Below, piece after piece: positions 1 through 4,541 of a stretch of DNA of 6,138 nucleotides. A model generated the notes under the pieces. That model did not search any database. It was not told the origin of the DNA and worked only from the letters and a program-made list of their open reading frames with translations. Every line of letters begins with the position of its first letter. Position 1 is the first letter of the stretch. Made by a program: the position numbers and the translations under genes. This stretch comes from Desulfobulbus sp. Its GTDB lineage: Bacteria > Pseudomonadota > Gammaproteobacteria > Burkholderiales > Rhodocyclaceae. The stretch spans positions 1 to 6,138 of the forward strand of contig WQUQ01000097.1 of NCBI GenBank assembly GCA_009782025.1, in the 5' to 3' direction.

Positions 1-221
1 CTATCCTCACTCGTCATGCTGCGCGTAGTCGCAGCATCCATGCGGGTTTTGGATTCCGCGACGGAGCGCGCAATGACAAACTTTAATGGCCGGGTGAATA
101 GAATATTAATCACTGCTAATTGAGCACCGACGCCGATGAGGATGAGGGCGGCAAATAGACTGACAGAAGCGACAATCAGCGGAGCAGAGCTTGACCACCA
201 CCCTGCCCAATGCCAGCCCAT
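1..221 (-). CDS. possible small membrane protein, incomplete at the window edge
   Basis: A minus-strand frame opens with ATG at 221-219 and stays open through base 1, giving at least 73 codons. Its N-terminal part has a tryptophan-rich start (MGWHWAGWW) followed by about 28 strongly hydrophobic residues that would make one transmembrane helix. From roughly residue 40 onward the frame runs through the interspersed repeat at 12-105, so the rest would be repeat-derived. I see no Shine-Dalgarno sequence before the ATG, and the ORF begins just beyond the btuB terminator. I do not recognise a family. It could be the start of a real gene that the repeat has entered, or a chance open frame. The hydrophobic stretch is what I see; the coding status is a weak inference. 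Confidence 0.25.
   Translation of the reverse strand, partial: MGWHWAGWWSSSAPLIVASVSLFAALILIGVGAQLAVINILFTRPLKFVIARSVAESKTRMDAATTRSMTSED
12..105. repeat. two-hairpin interspersed repeat, copy 1 (degraded)
   Basis: This stretch matches 2971-3075 in the same orientation nearly throughout, from CGTCATGCTGCG to GCCGGGTGAATAG. The first hairpin is intact: ATGCTGCG and CGCAGCAT around a 6-nt loop. The second hairpin (ATTCCGCG...CGCGCAAT) is damaged and about 10 bases shorter than in copy 2. The paired-hairpin layout resembles REP/MITE-like intergenic repeats. No transposase is present in the window. Confidence 0.8.
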
Positions 222-238
222 TTCATGCGATATACATG

Positions 239-260
239 AAAGCGCCCCGCAGGGCGCTTT
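239..260 (-). terminator. intrinsic terminator after btuB
   Basis: A perfect 9-bp stem (AAAGCGCCC at 239-247 with GGGCGCTTT at 252-260) closes a 4-nt loop, starting 8 bases past the btuB stop codon. Read on the minus strand the stem ends in only three T before a C, while on the plus strand it ends in five T (258-262). It can therefore work in both directions and is stronger on the plus strand, but its position makes it the terminator of btuB. Confidence 0.7.
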
Positions 261-268
261 TTGCTTTC

Positions 269-2134
269 CTACTTCGGGCTGTAGCGCAGCCCGACAAAAG
301 CGTTGAAACCGGACGTGTTGTAGCCGAGTACGGTTTCGTAGTTTTTGTTGAACAGATTGTTCAGCCGGGCCTCGACCGCCAGTTCGGGGTTGATGGCGTA
401 GCGGGCGGTCAGGTTGACCAGGCCGTAGCCGCCCATCTGGCCGGTTTCGTTGTTGCTGTCGTAGCGCTTGCCGACGCCGAGCGCTTCAATGCCGGCCGTG
501 AACGCTCCCCAGGCGCGGCTGACGCCGAGCGTCGCCTTGTTGCGGGCGCGGTGGCCGAGTTGCAAGTCGTTCTCGGTATCGCGCGCGTCCAGGTAGTCGT
601 AGCTGGCGTTCAGGTTCCAGTCGCCGAAGCGGCCGGCGTAGGTCAGGGTCGCGCCTTTCAGGAGCGCCCTGCCGATGTTCTCGTAGGTGCCGATCCAGGT
701 GATCGGGTCGGCTACCCAGTCGATCAGGTTCTTGATCCGGTTGTGGTAGTAGACGGCCTCGATGCGGTGTACGCCATTGTCCCAGGTCAGGCCGGCTTCG
801 CGGTTGCGGGATCTCTCCGGGTTGAGATTGGGGTTGCCGACGCCATAGGGGGCATTCATGTACAACTGGTAAACCGAAGGCGCTTTGAAGGCGGTGCCGT
901 AGCTGAGATGCGCCCGCAGTTCGCGGCTGAGGCGGTAGCCGTAGGCGGCGCTCCAGGTGTTCTCGCCGCCGAATTGCGAATGCTCGTCGCGGCGCCCGTT
1001 GATCTGCCAGTTGTGGTCGCCGATGGCGGCAGTCCAGCCAATGAGCGCGGAATTGTTGCTGATTTCGGGACGCCGGGCGTAGCCGGTATCGGGCGTAACC
1101 TCCTGCTCCTGGCGCTCGGCGGCGAGCAGCAGCTTGCCCAGCGGCAGCGTCACGTCGTTCTGCCAGCTCAACTGGCGGTTGCGGGTGTTCTGCACGGTCT
1201 TGGCCGCGAAGGCCAGCGGCCAGTTGGAATAATCGTCCCAGTAATAGGAGGTCTGGTTATCCTTGAATTCGCCGTACTGCAAGCTGCTGTTCCAGAAATC
1301 GGCCAGACGGTTGCGGCTGAAAACCTGCCACTGCTCGGTGGTGAAAGCGGTGCGATAGTCGTAAGTGCCGTTTGCCGGAACATTGCCGCTGCCGTAATGA
1401 ACCAGCCCCTCGTTGCGTCGGTAGGAAACGCCGATTTCATGCCCCTGTGCCGGGATGAAGGACAGCGAGGCGGCGGCGCCGTTGTTGCGATAGGGATCAT
1501 CCTTGGCATCGTGGTTGGTGGCGTTGCGCTGGGCGGGAAAACCATCGCTGCTGTAGTGGTTGCCTTCGAGCCGAAAACGCCATTGTTCGTTGCCGCCGGA
1601 GATGCCGGCGCTGGCCTGGCTGGTGTTGTAGCTACCGTAGCCGACGAAGCCGTCGCCGCGCAGGCCGGGTTCGCCGCGCCGGGTGATGATGTGGATGACG
1701 CCGCCGATGGCGTCGGCGCCATACAGCGTGGCGGCCGGGCCGCGCAGGATTTCGATGCGCTCGACATCGCCGAGCGGCATCAGGCGCAGCGGCGAGCCGG
1801 AGAGATCAACCGAATTGATCGCCATGCCGTCGACCAGCACCTTGGTCTGATTCGAGTTGGCGCCGCGCAGGTAAAAGCTGGTCACTGTTCCCGGCCCGCC
1901 ATTCGTTGCGGTCTGGATGCCGGGCTGGCGGGTGAGCAGTTCAGTGATGGTGTCCTGCCCGCTGCGTTCGATTTCCTCGCGCTCGATCACGGTGACGTCG
2001 GCGAGCACTTCAGCGACGCGAGTTTCCTGGCGGGTGGCGGTGACGACGACGGGGTCGAGGCGGGTCTGGGCGTGCAGATTGTGGGCGAACAGCGGCAGCA
2101 GCAGTGCGGCCACAGGTTTGAGGCGGATTTGCAT
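269..2134 (-). CDS. btuB: TonB-dependent vitamin B12 (cobalamin) outer-membrane receptor BtuB
   Basis: Outer-membrane beta-barrel that takes up cobalamin with energy from TonB-ExbB-ExbD. The product has 621 residues, close to E. coli BtuB. A signal peptide covers residues 1-22 and ends in AHA. The TonB box is LDPVVVTAT (26-34). The plug domain follows (about 40-150) with the family motifs QPGIQTATNGG, YLRGANSNQTKVLVDG, RIEILRGPAATLYGADAIGG and HIITRRGEPG. The rest is barrel, with the usual receptor segments NPNLNPERS and a C-terminal NNLFNKNYETVLGYN stretch, ending in VGLRYSPK rather than the classic terminal Phe. The frame extends upstream, but I choose ATG 2134-2132 because AGGGGAA lies 6 bases before it and the signal peptide begins there. 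The longer version would read through the riboswitch terminator. The upstream cobalamin riboswitch supports the substrate and implies repression when B12 is plentiful. It appears to be a single-gene transcript. I am confident of the family and fairly sure of the substrate. Confidence 0.94.
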   Translation of the reverse strand: MQIRLKPVAALLLPLFAHNLHAQTRLDPVVVTATRQETRVAEVLADVTVIEREEIERSGQDTITELLTRQPGIQTATNGGPGTVTSFYLRGANSNQTKVLVDGMAINSVDLSGSPLRLMPLGDVERIEILRGPAATLYGADAIGGVIHIITRRGEPGLRGDGFVGYGSYNTSQASAGISGGNEQWRFRLEGNHYSSDGFPAQRNATNHDAKDDPYRNNGAAASLSFIPAQGHEIGVSYRRNEGLVHYGSGNVPANGTYDYRTAFTTEQWQVFSRNRLADFWNSSLQYGEFKDNQTSYYWDDYSNWPLAFAAKTVQNTRNRQLSWQNDVTLPLGKLLLAAERQEQEVTPDTGYARRPEISNNSALIGWTAAIGDHNWQINGRRDEHSQFGGENTWSAAYGYRLSRELRAHLSYGTAFKAPSVYQLYMNAPYGVGNPNLNPERSRNREAGLTWDNGVHRIEAVYYHNRIKNLIDWVADPITWIGTYENIGRALLKGATLTYAGRFGDWNLNASYDYLDARDTENDLQLGHRARNKATLGVSRAWGAFTAGIEALGVGKRYDSNNETGQMGGYGLVNLTARYAINPELAVEARLNNLFNKNYETVLGYNTSGFNAFVGLRYSPK

Positions 2135-2145
2135 GGTTTTCCCCT

Positions 2146-2171
2146 GCCGACAGGCGTCCCCGCATGTCGGC
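2146..2171 (-). promoter_or_regulatory. hairpin abutting the btuB ribosome binding site
   Basis: On the minus strand GCCGACA (2171-2165) and TGTCGGC (2152-2146) form a perfect 7-bp stem with a 12-nt loop. The last paired base is immediately followed by the Shine-Dalgarno sequence AGGGGAA (2145-2139). A second possible pairing, CCTG with CAGG, would take part of the Shine-Dalgarno itself. Such a hairpin could add translational control to the riboswitch. The structure is visible; its role is inferred. Confidence 0.4.
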
Positions 2172-2183
2172 GCAGCGTTGATG

Positions 2184-2249
2184 AAAAATGCCGGGGAAAG
2201 GGACTGAGGGAGGGCTGAACGCGACCACCAGCACCGCTTCCCCGCGGCA
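2184..2249 (-). terminator. riboswitch-linked intrinsic terminator (expression platform)
   Basis: Between the aptamer and btuB, the minus strand carries TGCC-GC-GGGGAA (2249-2238), which pairs with TTCCCCGGCA (2198-2189) over 10 bp with a 2-nt bulge. The loop is about 39 nt. The second arm runs directly into five T (2188-2184). This is the form of a Rho-independent terminator and would stop transcription before btuB when cobalamin is bound. I did not find a clear competing antiterminator by eye, so the switching mechanism is inferred. Confidence 0.62.
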
Positions 2250-2264
2250 CTTTGTTTGCTTGTC

Positions 2265-2443
2265 GCAGGCCGGTCTCCGGACTCGCAAGTCTTGACGCGC
2301 CGCCTTCCCAGGAAAAACCCAGTGGCCTCGTGGCGCGCCCGCACTCGCTTACCGTTGCGGGGGCAGCAGCGGGATTGTCTTGCTTTGAAGACGCACCGCT
2401 TTCCCGTTTATCCACCGCGAAAACATCGCGGCGGCACCTGAAA
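2265..2443 (-). promoter_or_regulatory. cobalamin riboswitch aptamer upstream of btuB
   Basis: Read on the minus strand, the conserved blocks occur in the expected order: AGGTGCC (2439-2433), GGATAAACGGGAA with the following GGTG, CCGCTGCTGCCCCCGCAAC then GGTAAGCGAGT, GCCACTGGG, TGGGAAGGC, and finally the B12 box GAGTCCGGAGACCGGCCTGC (2285-2266). This is the classic class-I adenosylcobalamin aptamer, complete in length. It precedes a BtuB-type receptor, the usual target, by about 130 nt. Ligand binding normally lowers expression. Exact ends are set by the P1 stem and are approximate here. Confidence 0.95.
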
Positions 2444-2451
2444 CGGGGCGG

Positions 2452-2457
2452 ATTGTA
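2452..2457 (-). promoter_or_regulatory. -10 box of the btuB riboswitch transcript
   Basis: TACAAT on the minus strand, preceded by TG two bases upstream, matches the sigma70 -10 hexamer at five of six positions. It would start transcription near 2445, a few bases before the first conserved riboswitch block, which is where a start is expected. I see no good -35 hexamer at 16-18 bases, so it may depend on an activator or on weak contacts. Confidence 0.5.
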
Positions 2458-2522
2458 CAGGATCGTCGGCCGGTAGGACGATCGCCCGAATGCCATTGTC
2501 GTCGACTCTCATGATGGCTTGC

Positions 2523-2575
2523 TCAAATTGCATAGAACAAATCTAGCGGCGGCGCGGACGCCGCATGCAATTTGA
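2523..2575. repeat. 11-bp inverted repeat enclosing a GC-rich hairpin
   Basis: TCAAATTGCAT (2523-2533) and ATGCAATTTGA (2565-2575) are perfect inverted copies. Between them, GCGGCG (2549-2554) and CGCCGC (2559-2564) make a 6-bp hairpin with loop CGGA. The inner hairpin touches the outer right arm, leaving a 15-nt bulge on the left, so the two stems could stack. The right arm overlaps the FNR-like box. I do not know its function; no T-run follows on either strand, so it is not an obvious terminator. Confidence 0.6.
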
Positions 2576-2585
2576 TCCAGATCAA
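2572..2585. promoter_or_regulatory. FNR/ANR-type binding site
   Basis: TTGATCCAGATCAA matches the FNR/ANR/DNR consensus TTGAT-N4-ATCAA at all ten defined bases. It lies about 133 bp upstream of the inferred btuB start, farther than the usual -41.5, and no plus-strand gene starts nearby. A possible -10 on the minus side is TAGATT (2545-2540), a few bases off the ideal spacing. It may control a longer btuB leader, a small RNA, or nothing. Confidence 0.55.
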
Positions 2586-2657
2586 ACGAAACGGCTTGCC
2601 GCGCTGCGCTTGCCCATAGAAAAGACCAACCCCTCAGTGAGCGGCCCTTTGGGCCAT

Positions 2658-2923
2658 GTTTTCCGAAAAACCGTTCGCAGCACTCCCGACCTCGGCCGTT
2701 GATCCGTCCCGTTTTCGCCTGCCCCAGATCGCTACGTAGAAGTGAGGGAGAGCAAAAAACCGCGCCAGCCAGATAAAGCCCTGTCTGTCACGCTTTCTTG
2801 CAATCCCTGTATATGACTCACGCTTGCGCGGGATAGCTACGCGACACTTCGTGAGGACAGGCGAAAACGGGACGGATCATCAACCATAAGTCAATCATGA
2901 GCACTTCAAACCATTCGGAAAAC
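2658..2923. repeat. 266-bp element with two nested pairs of inverted arms (REPIN/MITE-like)
   Basis: The inner arms are 2698-2721 and 2858-2884: about 24 bp reading GTTGATCCGTCCCG then TTTTCGCCTG on the left, with the inverse on the right carrying a 3-base insertion (CAT). The outer arms are GTTTTCCGAA (2658-2667) and TTCGGAAAAC (2914-2923). The two pairs are separated by similar distances of about 30 bp. The 136-bp core has no convincing ORF. Inverted short repeats around a small core are typical of REPINs or MITEs mobilised in trans by a transposase encoded elsewhere. The arms are seen; the class is inferred. Confidence 0.62.
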
Positions 2924-2970
2924 CAGAAAAGTCACGTTGAGAGCGGCTCTACGGTCCAGATCATTGGGTG

Positions 2971-3075
2971 CGTCATGCTGCGTGTAGTCGCAGCATCCAT
3001 GCGGCTTGTGGATTCTGCGACTACGCTTCGCTCCGCGCAGAATGACAACACTTAATTGCCGGGTGAATAGGAATA
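2971..3075. repeat. two-hairpin interspersed repeat, copy 2 (intact)
   Basis: Same repeat and orientation as 12-105, here with both hairpins intact. The first is ATGCTGCG (2975-2982) with CGCAGCAT (2989-2996). The second is ATTCTGCG (3012-3019) with CGCAGAAT (3036-3043). A shared tail ending GCCGGGTGAATAG follows. The two copies bracket the btuB locus. Confidence 0.82.
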
Positions 3076-3150
3076 AACGCTTTTGACATCATGAGCGAAA
3101 TTGAGGCATCGGCAGAAAAAGACGAAACCCGACCCGCCTACTGGCTTTCC

Positions 3151-3189
3151 AAAGCAAAAGCGGCCCGCCAGATGACTGACAGACCGCTT
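3151..3189 (-). terminator. likely intrinsic terminator after tRNA-Arg
   Basis: Ten bases beyond the tRNA 3' end, the minus strand shows AAGCGG (3189-3184) and CCGCTT (3163-3158) as a 6-bp stem around a 20-nt loop. It is followed by TTTTGCTTT, overlapping the last stem bases. The loop is large and the T-run is broken, so strength is uncertain, but its place fits. Confidence 0.5.
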
Positions 3190-3198
3190 GGAAATGCG

Positions 3199-3275
3199 TG
3201 GCGCGCCCAGCGCGATTCGAACGCACGACCCCTGCCTTCGGAGGGCAGTACTCTATCCAACTGAGCTATGGGCGC
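3199..3275 (-). tRNA. tRNA-Arg (anticodon CCG)
   Basis: A complete cloverleaf on the minus strand. The acceptor pair is GCGCCCA with TGGGCGC, the discriminator is G, and CCA is encoded (3201-3199). The D arm contains AGCTCAGTTGGATAGAGTA. The anticodon stem CTGCC/GGCAG encloses the loop CTCCGAA, giving anticodon CCG (3241-3239), which reads the arginine codon CGG. The T arm carries the conserved TTCGAAT loop. The length is 77 nt with CCA. Confidence 0.98.
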
Positions 3276-3287
3276 TTGGGAGGCAGG

Positions 3288-3317
3288 ATTTTACCTTTTG
3301 CCGGCGGGCGCGTCCAA
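3288..3317 (-). promoter_or_regulatory. probable sigma70 promoter of tRNA-Arg
   Basis: On the minus strand TTGGAC (3317-3312) and TAAAAT (3293-3288) are 18 bp apart, placing the start near 3281, a few bases before the mature tRNA 5' end. The -10 matches consensus at five of six bases; the -35 matches only its TTG. Confidence 0.5.
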
Positions 3318-3474
3318 TCAAACGTTTCCGACAGAGCGGGGCACTTTCAGTAAGCAAATGGCGCGCCACGATGGCAAATCGTTGATTTATAAAGAAGTTA
3401 CAACTTTGCCGTTTGGAGGGTGTTATAGCGCCGACAATTAAGGATTGAACAAAACATCATTCTATTCAGGCCCG

Positions 3475-3504
3475 TAGGGGAGTTGCATGCAACGCCCCTA
3501 TAAT
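3475..3504 (+). promoter_or_regulatory. 26-bp palindromic operator fused to a perfect -10 box
   Basis: Positions 3475-3500 form two 12-base inverted arms around a central AT, with one mismatched pair. The core GTTGCATGCAAC is a perfect palindrome, flanked by TAGGGG on one side and CCCCTA on the other. The last two bases are also the first two of TATAAT (3499-3504), the exact sigma70 -10 consensus. No -35 consensus sits at the right distance, because the palindrome occupies it. This fits an activator- or repressor-controlled promoter read on the plus strand toward the thioesterase, with a start near 3511 and a 5' leader of about 260 nt. The regulator is not in the window. Confidence 0.52.
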
Positions 3505-3600
3505 CGTTACTTGTCGGGTCAAGAATATTTTCGGCACCGCAGCGCCACCGCTTCCTGCTGTTCAGAACGGGGACATCCTAGACAGGTGTTCGGTAAAACC

Positions 3601-3687
3601 ATGAAAAATTGGTACGATCAAAGCCTTGGTCTGTTCAACAGAAAACCTATTCAGCCACGGAATACGCTGGCGCCCAATCGTCCGTGA
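3601..3687 (+). CDS. possible small protein, unrecognised
   Basis: A 28-codon frame starts MKNWYDQSLGLFNRKP and ends with TGA. It lies downstream of the palindrome promoter and upstream of the thioesterase. The same frame is open back to an ATG at 3487, inside the palindrome, which is an unlikely start because it precedes the expected transcription start. No good Shine-Dalgarno sequence precedes 3601. It could be a leader peptide or a chance frame. Confidence 0.18.
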   Translation: MKNWYDQSLGLFNRKPIQPRNTLAPNRP

Positions 3688-3771
3688 TGTGACATGCAAG
3701 CCATCGCCCATAGTGCGCCAACGCCCGGGTAAATTGCAGCGTTTCCGGCTGCGTCAGGAAGGAGCTTTGAA

Positions 3772-4257
3772 ATGAACGAATTCAGTTACCGCATTCTGGG
3801 CGATACTTTCCACAGTGACACGCTGGTGCGCTTCTCGCACTGCGACCCGGCAGGTATCGTCTTCTACCCGCAGTACTTCATCATGTTCAACGGCCTGGTG
3901 GAAGACTGGTTCAACCGGGGGTTGGGCATGAACTATGCCCGTTACATCACCGAACACCGGCTTGGCTTTCCCATCGTCAAGCTCGAATGCGATTTCGTCT
4001 CTCCCTCCAAGATCGGCGAGATCATCACCCTCGCCCTGAAACTGGAGCGACTCGGCAAAAGTTCCATGCAGGTCGCCATCAACTGTACTTACGAGGGAGA
4101 AGAACGACTGCGCGCCCGCATCGTGCATGTGGCGATGGATCTCGACCGGCAGCGCGCCCGGCCCGTGCCCGACGATCTGCGCGGGCTGATGCTGGCTTTT
4201 CAGCAAGGGCAATTTGACATCAACAATATACTGGAAGACCGGAGAGGCAGCGCATGA
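3772..4257 (+). CDS. acyl-CoA thioesterase of the 4-hydroxybenzoyl-CoA thioesterase (hot-dog) family
   Basis: Hydrolyses a CoA thioester, probably of an aromatic or short acyl acid, in the cytoplasm. The 161 residues form one hot-dog domain. The signature HCDPAGIVFYPQYF (23-36) closely resembles the active-site stretch of Pseudomonas 4-hydroxybenzoyl-CoA thioesterase, in which Asp is catalytic; here that residue is Asp25. A later ECDFVSPSKIGE block is the conserved second strand of the family. The start is secure: AGGAAGGAG lies 7 bases before ATG. The stop overlaps the ATG of the broken ridA-like gene by four bases (ATGA), so the two were once an operon. The exact substrate cannot be read from sequence; a YbgC-like housekeeping role is the alternative. 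Upstream is an operator-like promoter, so expression may be inducible. Confidence 0.92.
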   Translation: MNEFSYRILGDTFHSDTLVRFSHCDPAGIVFYPQYFIMFNGLVEDWFNRGLGMNYARYITEHRLGFPIVKLECDFVSPSKIGEIITLALKLERLGKSSMQVAINCTYEGEERLRARIVHVAMDLDRQRARPVPDDLRGLMLAFQQGQFDINNILEDRRGSA

Positions 4258-4422
4258 TTCAGCTCGTCCCCGCGCGAGTGGACGCGCCCGAAAGGCTATT
4301 CCAACGGCGTTGCCACCAACGGTCACAGGCGCTTCATCGCTGGCCAGGCCCGCTGAAACAGCGACGAACAATTCCAGACTGACAATCTGCTCGGCCAGGT
4401 GTGCCAGGCTCTCAGCAACATC
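4254..4422 (+). pseudogene. RidA/YjgF-family remnant (frameshift, stop and 3' loss)
   Basis: The start ATG overlaps the thioesterase stop and has GGAGAGG before it, so translation was once coupled. The first codons read MIQLVPA. After a +1 shift near 4273-4279 the family pattern appears: WTRPKGYSNGVATNG, then FIAGQ. It is interrupted by TGA at 4354-4356, and the same frame continues NSDEQFQTDNLLGQVCQALSNI to 4422. RidA proteins deaminate reactive enamine/imine intermediates and are about 125-150 residues long. The second half, with the conserved EIEA-type end, is absent; beyond 4422 no frame resembles it. The gene is therefore decayed by at least three events. Family assignment rests on the N-terminal half only. 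Confidence 0.78.
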
Positions 4423-4424
4423 GG

Positions 4425-4541
4425 CGAAAAGGGGTCACCCGTCAGCCAGCCCGTGTCAATGGAGTAAAGCGAATCCAGCAGATCATGGCCGAGGGCATCC
4501 GGGGATTTTTGAGCGACCTGGTAAACGTTACCGCCGGTCAA
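4425..4541 (-). other. coding-like minus-strand segment of unknown origin
   Basis: Next to the ridA remnant, the minus strand has an open frame (ATG 4541-4539, running to 4323). Its first part, GGNVYQVAQKSPDALGHDLL then DSLYSIDTGWLTGDPF, has the G/C-rich third positions and balanced composition of real coding DNA. Its last part is only the antisense of the ridA remnant. It begins at the stop of the NlpC/P60 gene and in another frame. I recognise no family. It might be a fragment of a lost gene, or chance. Confidence 0.2.

Larger units (their letters stand above)
2461..3150. other. gene-free intergenic region between the btuB leader and the tRNA terminator
   Basis: No convincing gene lies here. 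The open frames are short and lack ribosome binding sites: a 52-codon one at 2897-3055 (plus) runs through repeat copy 2, and one from ATG 3091 (plus) runs antisense through the tRNA. The region instead holds an 11-bp inverted repeat, an FNR-like palindrome, a 266-bp element with inverted arms, and repeat copy 2, each listed separately. A small GGCCC-ttt-GGGCC hairpin sits at 2643-2655. Confidence 0.7.
3318..3771. other. intergenic region upstream of the thioesterase gene
   Basis: About 450 bases with no firmly supported gene. It holds the palindrome and -10 box at 3475-3504 and a weak small ORF at 3601-3687, both listed separately. The base composition up to about 3470 is AT-richer than the flanking genes, as expected of regulatory DNA. 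The last bases hold the thioesterase ribosome binding site, AGGAAGGAG (3756-3764). Its GGAA could pair with TTCC at 3743-3746, a minor hairpin of unknown relevance. Confidence 0.6.

Noticed and set aside
191..2218. Long plus-strand open frame (675 codons) across the btuB region
   Set aside because: It is the antisense of btuB, is Val/Ala/Gly-rich with no domain pattern, and has no ribosome binding site; btuB on the other strand has clear family motifs throughout.
2411..2512. Minus-strand 33-codon frame beginning MRVDDNGIRAIVLP
   Set aside because: Starts upstream of the inferred transcription start and overlaps the first conserved riboswitch block; no ribosome binding site.
2897..3055. Plus-strand 52-codon frame beginning MSTSNHSENQKSH
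   Set aside because: No ribosome binding site, starts inside the outer arm region of the inverted-arm element and runs through repeat copy 2; most of it is repeat sequence.
12..3075. CRISPR array from the two repeat copies
   Set aside because: Only two copies about 2.9 kb apart, with a gene between them and no regular spacers.
3091..3264. Plus-strand frame beginning MSEIEASAEKDETRP
   Set aside because: Runs antisense through the tRNA terminator and most of tRNA-Arg and stops there; no ribosome binding site.
3754..4371. Minus-strand 205-codon frame opposite the thioesterase
   Set aside because: Antisense to a well-supported hot-dog thioesterase and runs through its ribosome binding site and the ridA remnant.
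4520..4532. GGTAA-ACG-TTACC small hairpin after the NlpC/P60 stop
   Set aside because: Only 5 bp with a 3-nt loop and no following T-run, so not supported as a terminator.
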